From assembly GCF_003086295.3 (NCBI RefSeq), contig NC_092045.1, positions 86,938,693-87,002,692 on the forward strand: a stretch of 64,000 bases of DNA, read 5' to 3'. The stretch comes from Arachis hypogaea. Its lineage: Eukaryota; Streptophyta; Magnoliopsida; Fabales; Fabaceae. Below the pieces are notes generated by a model. That model ran no database searches and was not told the origin of the DNA. It worked only from the letters and a program-made list of their open reading frames with translations. Each line of letters begins with the position of its first letter. Position 1 is the stretch's first letter. A program made the position numbers and the translations under genes. Shown in pieces: positions 1 through 10,176 of the stretch.

Positions 1-60
1 CTTGCTTCAAGATGATGAAAAATTATCTTGTGTTATTTTCTGCTTATTAGTCTATAGAAA

Positions 61-2315
61 ATGGAAGAGAATACTCGACCTAATTCAAAGCAAACTAAGC
101 GTCAATGGACGCCACACGAAGATGCAAAATTAGTTGAGTGTTTGGTGGAGCTTGCAACTACTTCTTGGAAGTGTGACAATGGCACGTTTAAATCCGGTTA
201 TGGAAAACATTTGGAAAAAATGCTGCATGAAAAAATCCCTGGATGTGATCTTAAGGTACAATTTTTTTACATAATACTTGTTTTCTTTGTTTACAATTCT
301 ATATTTGTGTTATAATTGTATAGCTTACAAAATATTTATGCTTCTATATTGGAATGTTTTACTACTGTGCTCTCATTGATCTGTTCTCTGGGTTGGGTTG
401 TAGTCCAGCCCAAACCGTGACAAAAAAAATGGCATTTTCAACTGGAACTATTGAACTAAGTCCTTCAACAGAAAATTTGTTCATAGACAAGGCTTGAATT
501 TAAAACTATTTAATGAAAATTAATTACATTTCATTTGCGCTAATCATGTTGGTGCTTCAGTATTTTATATTTTTTACTTGGAACAGATTAAAATAGATAA
601 AATAAATAAAATAAAAAATCCCTTGTTATTTAATTAAGAGTATATTTCCAGTTCTCTTGTTGTAATTTTTTTTCTTCTTGAAAATCTGAATGGTGAACCA
701 AGCAACCAGGCCAGACTGTATTCTCTACCTCGTTATCAGTAAGTGGTTAGAAGAGTTTGATTAAACTGTCAAAAAAAATCGAAGAAAAGAGAAAAGTTTA
801 AGACTTTAAGTCATGGTAGACTATTTTATGATTATTTTAGATTCTGTATGCAAAAACTAAATGATTATTACTGCTCCATACATTCACTATATTTAGTTAT
901 GCTTGGATGAATTGTGGTGTCATTGTATTAAAATTCAGTTTATTGAATTTAATTTGAGTAGTAATAATTTTAAATTGTTTTGCTATGTTTAGGCTAATCC
1001 ACACATTGAATCAAGGGTGAAATTGCTAAAAAGACAATATTTTGCAATAGTTGAGATGATGGGCACAGCTGGGAGTGGATTTGGTTGGAACGACAAAGAT
1101 AAAATGATTGTGGTGGAGCGACAAATTTTCAATGAATGGAAGAGTGTAAATTCTAAATAACTTTCTTAATACAAGTTTATTTATCTTAAGTTTTTTAATA
1201 TTAATTGCTTATTTATTTTCTTTTAATTTTAGTCCCATCCTAATGCTAATGGCCTCTATAATAAACCATTTCCACATTTTGTGGAGTTGGGAATAGCATT
1301 TGGTAGAGATAGGGCTCAAGGAGGTAATGCAGAAAATGTAACTCAAGCAGTTGCTACAATGGAGGCTGAGCGCGAAGCAACCTTGAGTGATCGGCAAGTG
1401 AATGAAAACACCCAAGTAAATTTGGAAGAGACCGAAATGGAATATGAAGCTGATTCTCAGGTACGTAAGCAATTGACTCTAATTCATGTACATAAATTCA
1501 CTTATTGTTGATCCTACTACTGTGTATTTTCTTGGATTTTGGAGTGATTCTTCATTAGTTCATTTACTTTAATCTGTGCCTGTGACTAGCCTTAACTATT
1601 CCCATCATGTTGAGCATTTAGATAGAAATACTGATCTTCATTTCTGTGGAGTATAATAACAACGAAAAAAAGGATATGAATGTATTATGCAAACAGAATT
1701 AGAATCAGGGTAGTTAATATTCTATTAGGTTCTGTTTAGTTAGTTAATGTATTAGAATCAGAATTAGAATGTATTATGCAAACAGAAAAAAAGCAGAGAT
1801 AATGCTTATATATACAAGTGTAGAGCATGTATAATCAGTTAGGCTACTTGTTCTTCATTTCTATCAATATTGAATAATCTTCTGATGTTCCTGCTGGTGT
1901 TGCTTTCAATTTTTAGGAGCCTCCAACTCCTAGTGTTCCTGTTGCTCCCGGTGCTTCTGCTGCTCCTAGTTCTTCTGCTGCTCCTAGTGCTTCATATATA
2001 GAAAGAAATAAAAGAAAAAGAGGGAGCAAAAGTGAGGAAGTGATTGACATAGTAGTAGAATCAATGAGAGATATGAAAGGTGCTTATCAAGAACACACAG
2101 CCGTTTTAGTTGATATGGTTTCTTGTTTTAAGCATGAGAAAGAAGGAGCTGAGCGCAGAATGAAGCTAATGGCACTGTTGAGAGATGTTCCTGGTTTGAG
2201 CGGTGATGATAGAATGAAGGCTGGCCTTAGCATTCTAAAGGACAATAGTTTGATCGACATGGTGTTCCAACTTCAACCGGAGGAACTTTTGCCATTTTTA
2301 AAGAAATTGCTTTAA
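61..2315 (+). CDS. Myb/SANT-like DNA-binding protein (Harbinger ORF1 type), four exons
   Basis: Four exons fit without a break: 61-255, 993-1145, 1233-1460 and 1917-2315. All introns are GT-AG and all junctions are phase 0, giving a 324-residue protein. Exons 1 and 2 encode a Myb/SANT-like trihelix domain with the spaced Trp residues (QWTPHED near residue 15, SWKC near 35, FGWNDKDKM near 94). Then come an acidic linker, an Ala/Ser/Pro stretch, a basic patch (RNKRKRGSK) and a helical C-terminus. In PIF/Harbinger elements this protein partners the transposase for DNA binding and nuclear entry; the position inside the element supports that role. A likely acceptor (TTATTAG, about 10 nt before the ATG) suggests an upstream 5' UTR exon. 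An independent host gene of the same domain family is less likely. No disabling lesion is visible. Confidence 0.75.
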
Positions 2316-2594
2316 ATATTGCTATTTTTTAATTTTTATTGAACATTATAGTGACTTGATAGGAAGACATTTGTGCCAATTGTTGCTGTTGTTTTGTGAG
2401 GAATATAAGCAGCTAAAACCCTAGTTCCTGGTGCCATTATATCAGGTTTTAAGATCCATGGAAACTAGTTAAAGTTCCTCTTGAACTATAATGTGCAGCA
2501 ACTGGTGATTGCTTGATTCCAAGAAATGTTTGTTGAAAATTGATGGTGACTTTTGGATTTTTGTTGCTTTGTGCATAATTGATCACAGATTTTA

Positions 2595-2990
2595 AATTTA
2601 GAGTTAATAATAATTTAACTAAAGATATTTGTTATTAGGGATATTTTAGTAAATTTAAAAAATTTATAATTAATAATAATTTAACTAAAGATATTTGTTA
2701 TTAGGGGTATTTTAGTAAATTTAAAAAAATTAGAATCAATAATAATTTTAACTAAAGATATTTGTTATTAGGGGTATTTTAGTAAATTTAAAAAAATTTA
2801 GAGTCAATAATAATTTAACTTGACATATTTGTTATTAGGGGTATTTTAGTAAAAAATTTAGAGTCAATAATAATTTAACTAAACATATTTGTTATTAGGG
2901 GTATTTTAGTAAATTTAAAAAAATTAGAATCAATAATAATTTTAACTAAAAATATTTATTATTAGAGGTATTTTAGTAAATTTAAAAAAT
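2595..2990 (+). repeat. AT-rich tandem repeat inside the Harbinger element
   Basis: About six imperfect copies of a 60-68 bp unit. Each contains AATAATAATTTAACTAAA followed by ATTTGTTATTAGGGGTATTT and a run of A. Unit length varies through small indels in the A-rich part. It lies between the gene and the right terminus. Confidence 0.85.
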
Positions 2991-3165
2991 ATTTAACTTT
3001 TAGTCATTAATATTTTAATTTGAATGATTAAGGGTAATTTTGACATATTACATAATATGACCAAGATATTTAAACTCAACCAAACAAAAATTTAATCATT
3101 CCTAGGATTATTATATAATATTCCAATGTATTAAATTTTACAACCAAATATGGGAATCATATATT

Positions 3166-3216
3166 CCAAGTAATCTCATTCCTAGGAATATAATGCCTAG
3201 GAATGAGATTACTTGG
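3166..3216. repeat. Perfect 21-bp inverted repeat near the Harbinger terminus
   Basis: The arms 3166-3186 and 3196-3216 are exact reverse complements (arm start CCAAGTAATCTCATTCC) separated by 9 nt. It lies 33 bp inside the right end, a position where transposase or Myb partner proteins bind subterminal repeats in this superfamily. The binding role is inference. Confidence 0.8.
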
Positions 3217-3230
3217 TAATAAAGTTTAAT

Positions 3231-3252
3231 CTTTGAACCACACACCCCCTTA
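3231..3252 (+). repeat. Right terminal inverted repeat and TTA target duplication of the Harbinger element
   Basis: The terminal sequence is 3231-3249 and TTA follows at 3250-3252. The partner terminus is outside the window, so TIR symmetry cannot be tested here. Confidence 0.7.
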
Positions 3253-4035
3253 AAGGATTTAGGATTTCTTTTAATCACTTCAGGATTATTTCATCTTCAT
3301 CAGGTTCAATAATTTATGTTTCTCTTCTACTTTTATTTACTATAATATTTTTATTTATGTTTGATTGATGTTGCCCAATTGGCTGATGATATTGTCCATG
3401 TTAGAATTGACATTTTTATTTAATATGATTTGAGGTATTTCAGATTTATATGTTATGGATGCTTTGGTTTTATTCAATTTATTATCATTCCAGTAGATTT
3501 AATCCCTTTCCTTTTGGTCTTGGTTAAGAAATCAATAACTCAGGAGTTATCTTAGCTCAACATTATTGATAACTGTTATCTTTGCTAATTGAATTGAACT
3601 TCAATAATCCTAACCTTTTCTTAGGAAATAAATAGGATTCGAAGGTCAAACTAATTAGTCCCTTGACTTGCCTTTGCTTTAGCAAATGTTAACTAAGTGG
3701 AATTAAGATTCAACTTTCATTATTATTGATAAGAATAAGGGTTTTCTTTACAGTATTTATTTATTTTAATTACCATTTAAATTATTTGCCATATTCATTC
3801 CTCATTCTTAAAACCCCCAATTTACAAACTCATAACCAACAATAAGAACATACCTCCCTGCAAATCCTTGAGAAGACGACCCGAGGTTTAAATACTTCGG
3901 TTATCAATTTATTTAGGGGTTTGTTACTTGTGACAACCAAAACGTTTGCACGAAGGAATTTCTGTTGGTTTAGAATCTATATCTACAACGCGACTATTTT
4001 TGTAAAATTCTTTACTAGCAAAAATCCTAACGTCA
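3250..4035 (+). repeat. Element A, 5' LTR (3' half)
   Basis: It aligns with 9355-10176 of the 3' LTR, with a few percent of substitutions and a 37-bp gap near 3740. It ends CGTCA directly before AAA and the PBS. The earlier part of this LTR is beyond the Harbinger insertion, outside the window. Confidence 0.9.
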
Positions 4036-4038
4036 AAA

Positions 4039-4056
4039 TGGCGCCGTTGCCAGGGA
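4039..4056 (+). other. Element A primer-binding site (tRNA-Asp type)
   Basis: TGGCGCCGTTGCCAGGGA, three bases after the LTR end. It matches the reverse complement of the 3' end of plant tRNA-Asp(GUC) except for one base (A for G). Confidence 0.85.
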
Positions 4057-4168
4057 ATTGCAAACGTGTGCCTTATTATTGGTTATTGTAAATATTTTTC
4101 AAAAAAAATATTTTTCTTTTACTTGTTTATTTGTTTCTCTTTTTTTCCCCTTATTTCTGATAACTACT

Positions 4169-5734
4169 ATGAATTCTCACTCCTCTCGCTTTGAGTTTGG
4201 TTCTAACTTTGTTGAAGGAAATAGAAACCACAGCAGGAATATGCATCAAGGTCAGACCAATCAAGGATGGATGGAGCCAAGAGGATCTAATCAACCCTTT
4301 AGGCAACAACACCCTCCAAGATATCATGGACAACGACCATTATACATTGCATACCCAACTGAAAGATTTGGTGGACCGTCTTGTAGCTACCAACAAGCCC
4401 CACCCTGTGCTCAGAGACCATCCTCTCGACATAACTTCGAACCACCACACTCACAAGCTTCTTTTCACCATTCACTACCACATGATCCTTATCCACCCCA
4501 ACACCAATCCAATTACTTCCAAGAACCACCACTCCCCCATACACCATGCCCATATCCATCAAAGCCAGCATCACAGGTTCGCCTCAAAGAATCAATAAAC
4601 CAATTTAATGCAACCCTTCATCAACTGGAGCAAGCAATAAATTAATTATCTTCCAGACGTTTGGATACTCAACAGAATCCCATGGCTTCATGTGGAGAAT
4701 CTAATGAAGAATGTGTTGTGGAGAAGACACGAAAAGCTCCAGTGGACAACATAAAGCCTAACTTCGTACTGGGACAAGTAGATGATGCTGTCATTATAGA
4801 GGAGGAAGAGTTGGTTGAAGATTTAGGAGATGCTAAACCTCCATGGGAACACAGAGTCATGGAAGACTCCGTCGAGGATGCTACAATTGACGTTGAGGAG
4901 GATTTTGCACCGCCTCCAATGCAAATATCTTATGAAGAACTGGACGGAATAACCCAGGACACAAATTCCCTTGATGATGATAGTCACAAGTCAAGTTCTC
5001 TTAGTAATGAACTTGCATTCGCAAGTGAATTCTCTGAGGTCGAAGAATCTTCCCCAAGTGAACACGAAGAAGATACAGAGGTAGATTTCTCTCAACCTCC
5101 AGTTTATGACTTAAGTGATGAGGAAGACATAGAAGACTTTGATCAGGATGATGTTGCATTTGAAGAATCTTGCAAGGAAGTGGAGGAACCCACAGAAGAT
5201 TACCAGGGAGCGGAACTTACAGAACCACTGGAAACACCTACCCCAAGGCCATTACCACCTAATACAAGCTTCAAGTGGGTAAAATCCTTAGCTTTAATCT
5301 TTACTTTTCCACCTGAATATGGTGTGCTTGAAATAGATGGCCAACTTAGAGCTCTCTGCGGCTTTAAGAGTAAGAGGGAAATGGCTCGTACTCAGAGCTG
5401 GTGCACAAGGTTCAATAAGTTTCCACGCTTCAACTTGAAGTGCAAGGATTGGTATCATGCTCAATTGAAAGGATCTTGGAAGTTGTTTGGTCACTGCAGT
5501 GAGAATTCCGATTACTTATCACCCGACTGGAAAAATGTCGACCGAGATAAAAATGGGTGTAAAAGTAGAGTTTGGGATCCTGGAATCTATTCTACCATTC
5601 AATACTCCGGGAGCCTTGAAGCCTTTTTGAACTCACATAAGGGCTTTACATATCTTGTTTGGGACCCCGGAGGATGCTGGCATTCCAAACACTGGTGGAG
5701 ATTTCTGGATGAATTCAAGCACAAGCCACCATAG
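4169..5734 (+). pseudogene. Element A ORF1: orphan protein with Trp-rich C-terminal domain
   Basis: One frame from ATG 4169 to the stop at 5732-5734, broken only by TAA at 4643-4645 (a single-base change from CAA would explain it). The first 158 residues are rich in His, Pro, Gln and Asn and end in a predicted helix, loosely like the spacer after an Athila gag domain. A long acidic region follows (about residues 180-330). The C-terminus is compact and Trp-rich: SFKWVKSLALIFTFPPEYG, DGQLRALCGFKSKRE, a DCKDW motif, WDPGIY and finally SKHWWRFLDEFKHKPP. The same C-terminus is present in elements C and B, so it is conserved within the family. I recognise no catalytic motif and assign no function. 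It lies between the PBS and the hairpin, where gag-pol would be in an autonomous element. Confidence 0.7.
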
Positions 5735-5783
5735 CAGGAAGCTCATCAAATGTCCAACTTGAGGACTTTAACTAAAAGTGCTA

Positions 5784-5801
5784 GGTGGGAGACAACCCAC
5801 C
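5784..5801 (+). other. Conserved hairpin after ORF1 (element A)
   Basis: GGTGGG-AGACAA-CCCACC, a 6-bp stem with a 6-nt loop, 50 nt after the ORF1 stop. It is preceded by ACTAAAAGTGCTA. The same loop with different but paired stems follows the coding block in the other elements of the window. Confidence 0.75.
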
Positions 5802-7040
5802 ATGGTATAATCATTCCTTCTCTATTTTACTCTCTTTTTGACTTTTATTTGAACCTGGAATTTTTGCATAACATTCACATTAAGTATTGCATTCTGCATT
5901 CAGTTAAAAAAAAAAAGGAAAACACGCACGCGACGCGGCAGCATCGCTGACGCGTCCGCGTCACCAGTGCGTTATGAAGAAAAGAAAGTTGGACAGAGAG
6001 TCACGCGAAAGCGTGGCTGGAGGCGTACCTTTGGCATAAATTGACCCACGCAACCGCGTCACTCACGCGACCGCGTCATGTGGAACTTTGGCCACCCACG
6101 CGATCGCGTCACTCACGCAATCGCGTGGCCCTGTAAATCAAAGTAAAAGGGTGTATGGCCGAAAGTTGAGCTGGAATTGGGCTGGACTCGCGCTAGCAGC
6201 ACAAGCCCACTCACGCAAACGCGTGCCCCACGTGTCCGCGTCATATTAGAAATCAGGCCATCCACGCGATCGCGTCACCCACGCGACCGTGTCACCCTGA
6301 GATTTGGCAAAATGAGTTTCAAACAGAGAGTTGCGCGAACGCGAGACTGCACTCACGCCAATCGCACAAATCAGGCCACGCGTCCGCGTGTCCTACGCAT
6401 CCGCATTGCCTGAACTTATTGCGCCCCACGCGGCCACGTCACCCACGCGACCGCGTCGCCCGCGTCGCACAACCTATCCAGATCAGTGCCAATTTTATTA
6501 TCTTTTCTTCTCTAACCCTAATTTTTCTATCTTTTCTTATTCTATCTTCGTCCTTTCTTACGCCTTCTACCCTTCTTTCCCTTCTCATTCTTCTTATCTT
6601 TTATTTTATTTTACTTAATTTATTTGCATATCTCATTCATTGCATCTTAATTTTGTGCATATTTTTATTTTCTTTTCTAACTTTATTATTTTTCCATTGG
6701 TGTTAAATTTTCTTATTCAACTGTTATAACTTTTCTGGTATTATCTGGTGCTTAGTGACTTGTTTACACTGTTGGGTCATATTATTTAAATCAATGCTAT
6801 TCTTTTATGATATTTATATTCCCTTTTTGCATTGACATGAGCTTATACTGTCTTTCATTACCCACACTCTCCTCCCCTATGTTTCAAATCTTGCACCACT
6901 GTCATGCCATGGCTTCTATTATTTTCTCACTTGCATTTTGTAGCTACCATATAATTGAGACCCTTATTATCTGGCATTAACACCCATACTTTATTTATTT
7001 TCTTCTCTTTATTTCTGGGTTACTTTTTCTTCTTTTTCCT
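5802..7040 (+). repeat. Element A: ACGCG palindrome cluster (5918-6480), then pyrimidine-rich leader
   Basis: From 5918 to 6480 there are more than a dozen copies of short GC-rich palindromic motifs such as CACGCGACCGCGTC and CCACGCGATCGCGTC in an otherwise AT-rich element. From 6480 to 7050 the strand is pyrimidine-rich and ends in a probable splice acceptor. The ORFs over the cluster are compositional and I do not treat them as genes. Related motifs occur in the LTR at 9050-9150. Confidence 0.75.
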
Positions 7041-7050
7041 CTTCTTTCAG
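7024..7050 (+). promoter_or_regulatory. Putative 3' splice site upstream of ORF2 (element A)
   Basis: A tract of T and C runs to CTTCTTTCAG at 7050; one G follows and then the ORF2 ATG at 7052. This is a strong plant acceptor context and suggests that ORF2 was expressed from a spliced RNA. The element B acceptor has the same one-base spacing. Confidence 0.55.
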
Positions 7051-7051
7051 G

Positions 7052-7231
7052 ATGGCCACCGAGGAAGGGAAAAAGAGAAACTTCTAAAAGGGGAAACAAA
7101 TAAGTCCATCTGCACAATCTTTGGAGAAAAGCGTCAGTTGGAGAAACCTGTCCACTTGCACATCTCAGCATGCACCGAGGATGGTGCAATCTTTAAGTGT
7201 GGGGAGGTCGATACCGATCTCCATGGGTTAG
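7052..7231 (+). pseudogene. Element A ORF2 remnant
   Basis: It begins MATEEGKKRNF and stops at 7085-7087. The frame then stays open (48 residues) to TAG 7229-7231. Its position and basic start correspond to ORF2 of element B (start at 44199), but the conserved transposon-protein domain is absent, so nearly all of ORF2 has been lost. The remnant runs straight into a polypurine-like motif at 7192-7210, as the end of ORF2 does in B. Confidence 0.5.
7192..7210 (+). other. Internal polypurine-tract-like copy (element A)
   Basis: TTTAAGTGTGGGGAGGTCG repeats the motif that borders the 3' LTR at 8601-8616. A second, slightly different copy lies at 7795-7809. Both are far from the LTR, so they are not the normal plus-strand primer. 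Confidence 0.7.
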
Positions 7232-8600
7232 TTACTCTTCTATCTCAACACCAATAGTTTATTTTCCTTGTTTTTCATTGTTGCATTTGCATGTTTGATT
7301 GCATGTTTGTTTTTTGTGCATATTTTACCACTTGGTTAAAGTAATATTTTCTTTTTCAAGAAATTTTTATAGTATTTCACTAATTTGAATAAAACTTTTT
7401 GAAAAACTTGTTTGAAGATATCTTATTTTGGAACATGATTTAGAGCCCGAACACACAAAACCAGTGAGATTTTGAGCCTATTTGATTGGTTGCATTTTAT
7501 CAACCAATATTTTATTTTTGGTATGTGTTTCTCTCTCTCAAATTGTGATCTTTGTCTTGCTTAATTTTATATTTCCATTGTTTGATGTATGCATGCACTG
7601 ATATGATTGAGGCCTTTGTTTCACTAAGCTTACATACCCATATGGCCTTACCCTTTCATTATCCTTTGCAAACCAATTTGAGCCTAATATACCCATTTGT
7701 TCTTTACTTTAGCACATTACTAACTCTAAGCGGAAAACAATAATGTCCTTAATTTGAATCCTTGGTTAGCTTAGACTAGTAAAAGTACTCATGATTTAAG
7801 TGTGGGGAAGTTGGGTTTGAAAATATTTGGTTTGAATAATTGGGTGTTGTATATTTTAGTGAAAATGTGCAAAATAATAGTTGAGCACATATTATTGCAT
7901 TCAATACTTTAATCATATGCATTGAGGAAAAAAATAAAAAAAGTGAAAAAAAAGAGCAATTAATAAAAGGGGACAAAATGTCGCAAAATAAATAGTGAAA
8001 TCAATGCATATGAGCTGCACTCAAAACTTGGAATGCATAAATATGTAGGAAGGCACAGTTAATGGGAAGTTAGATTTTGTATTTTAATTAAATGAATTGT
8101 CTTGAGTTAGGTGGAAAGTTTATGTTAATTAAGGATTCAGATTTTTAGTCCACTTGGCCAAATACAATCCTACCTTGACCCTAACCTCGTTACAACCCTT
8201 AAAAGACCTCTTGATTTGTGTATTGGTGCATTAAATTTTTGTTGATTGTTAGATGAAGAGCAAGCTATAGAAAGCAAGATTAGCAGAGAATTGAGAGAAT
8301 TGACCCTAGACACTTGAGAGTTAGAATGATATACACTACTAGTAAGGGTTCAGTGCTTAATTCTATGTTACCTGCTTTTATGAGCTATCTTCTTCTTGCA
8401 AGTTACTTATATTGTATTTTGTGATTTGAATTAGTGAAATCCAGTTCATATTTATTCTTGAAAGATTTATTCACTTTTTCACCAAGTAGGTAGAAACATT
8501 TTGCATTTAGTTGCATTCATAGGTTGCATCTCATACATTCTATCATTCTTCTTCATATCTTTATAGTTTCTCTTGAGTTTAGCATGAGCACATGCTATTG
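7232..8600 (+). other. Element A 3' untranslated region
   Basis: AT-rich, no convincing coding frame. It corresponds in position to the B region 41177-42780. Beyond the internal polypurine copies I see no feature. Confidence 0.6.
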
Positions 8601-8617
8601 TTTAAGTGTGGGGAGGT
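8601..8617 (+). other. Element A polypurine tract
   Basis: TTTAAGTGTGGGGAGGT lies immediately before the TGATAAACC start of the 3' LTR, where plus-strand DNA synthesis is primed. Confidence 0.8.
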
Positions 8618-10176
8618 TGATAAACCACTATTTTATGGTTTATCTTATGCTCAATTAAGTGGTTTTTATCAACTCTTTACCCACTTATTCATACTATTTG
8701 CATGAGTTTACGTTTTCCTTCCGGATTTTGTGCTATGAATGAAAACATGCTTCTTTGGTCTTATATTTGTTAATATTAATCCTCTTTTATTACCATTAGA
8801 TGTCGTGATATATGTGTTAAGTGATTTCAGGGATTACAGGACATGAATGGCTCAGAGGATGGAAAGAAAGCATGCAAAAGTGGAAGGAATACAAGAAGTT
8901 GAAGAAATTGCTAAGCTGTCCAGCCTGACCTCTTCGCACTCAAACGACCATAACTTGAGCTATAGAGGTCCAAATGAGATGGTTCTAGTTGCGTTGGAAA
9001 GCTAACGTCCGGGGCTTCGCAACTATATATAATTTGCCATAGCTTCCCTAACGCCAGGCAATGCGAACGCGTGGATCACGCGGCCACATGACCTGGCAGG
9101 AACACAACCCACGCTAACGCGTGGACGACGCCTCCGCGTCACTCTTCCGCAACCTGTACGGACCAGAAAGCACTGAGAGTGATTTCTGGGCTGTTTTTGA
9201 CCCAGTTTTCAGCCCAGAACACACAGATTAGAGGCTATAAAGTGAGGGAATGCATCCATTCATAAGGATGCTTTCATAATTCACTTTCCATGATTTAGAT
9301 TTAGTTTTGAGAGAGGTTCTCTCCTCTCTCTTAGGATTAGGATTAGGATTCCTCTTAAAGGATTTAGGATTTCTTTTAATCACTTCAGGATTATTTCATC
9401 TTCATCAGGTTTAATAATTTATGTTTCTCTTCTACCTTTATTTACTATAATATTTTTATTTGTGTTTCATTGATGTTGCCCAATTGGCTGATGATATTGT
9501 CCACGTTAGAATTGACATTTTTTTTAATATTATTTGAGGTATTTCAGATTTATATGTTATGGATGCTTTGGTTTTATTCAATTTATTTTCATTCCAGTAG
9601 ATTTAATCCCTTTCCTTTTGGTCTTGGTTAAGAAATCAGTAACTCAGGAGTTATCTTAGCTCAACATAATTGATAACTGTTATCTTTGCTAATTGAATTG
9701 AACTTCAATAATCCCAACCTTTTCTTAGGAAATAAATAGGATTCGAAGGTCAAACTAATTAGTCCCTTGACTTGCCCTTGCTTTAGCAAAGGTTAACTAA
9801 GTGGAATTAAGATTCAACTTTCATTATTATTGATAAGAATAACTAAGTCTGGACTTCCAATTTCTCAAACCTTGTCAAAGGATTTTCTTTACAGTATTTA
9901 TTTATTTTAATTGCCATTTAAATTATTTGCCATATTCATTCCTCATTCTTAAAACCCCCAATTTACAAACTCATAACCAATAATAAGAACATACCTCCCT
10001 GCAATTCCTTGAGAAGACGACCCGAGGTTTAAATACTTCGGTTATCAATTTATTTAGGGGTTTGTTACTTGTGACAACCAAAACATTTGCACGAAGGGAT
10101 TTCTGTTGGTTTAGAATCTATATCTACAACGCGACTATTTTTGTAAAAGTCTTTACTAGCAAAAATCCTAACATCA
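8618..10176 (+). repeat. Element A 3' LTR (1559 bp)
   Basis: It starts TGATAAACC after the polypurine tract and ends AACATCA. It contains an ACGCG palindrome group (about 9050-9150) and a TATA-like box. It carries the empty TTA site (9355-9357) of the Harbinger insertion found in the 5' LTR. The next bases are the 3' UTR of another element, so the right junction is exact; the expected 5-bp target copy would be GATGC. Confidence 0.9.
9235..9242 (+). promoter_or_regulatory. TATA-like box in the element A LTR
   Basis: CTATAAAG, about 85-185 bp downstream of the LTR palindromes. The same box occurs in element C's LTR at 54167-54174. It probably marks the U3/R boundary. Confidence 0.6.

Larger units (their letters stand above)
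1..3249 (+). mobile_element. PIF/Harbinger-like DNA transposon, right part
   Basis: The right boundary is clear. The sequence ends in ACACACCCCC at 3249 and is followed by TTA. The uninterrupted allele of the same site is present in the sister LTR at 9355-9357 (CTCTTAAAGG), so this is an insertion at TTA, the usual PIF/Harbinger target. Read inward, the terminus starts GGGGGTGTGTGGTTCAAAG, a typical Tourist/Harbinger end. The element carries a spliced Myb/SANT-like gene, the accessory ORF1 of this superfamily. The DDE transposase gene and the left terminus must lie left of the window if the element is complete. Confidence 0.8.
3250..10176 (+). mobile_element. Element A: non-autonomous LTR retrotransposon (family 2)
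   Basis: LTR fragments flank an internal region of about 4.6 kb (4036-8617) with a tRNA-Asp-type PBS, a two-part ORF1, a hairpin, an ACGCG palindrome cluster, a vestigial ORF2 and a polypurine tract. No gag, protease, RT or integrase is present. The 5' LTR is split by the Harbinger insertion, so its first part lies left of the window. The 3' LTR ends at 10176 and continues directly into the 3' UTR of a family 1 element (H1). With the Harbinger removed the element would be about 7.7 kb. Confidence 0.85.

Noticed and set aside
61..2315. An ordinary host gene of the Myb/SANT-like family
   Set aside because: It lies inside a DNA segment with a Harbinger-type end inserted at TTA in an LTR, so it is better explained as the element's own ORF1. 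It cannot be fully excluded without the left end.
6177..6706. Overlapping open frames over the ACGCG cluster of element A (likewise 56144-56605 and 45355-46125)
   Set aside because: Open because of GC-rich iterated motifs and pyrimidine runs; translations are low-complexity and differ between copies.
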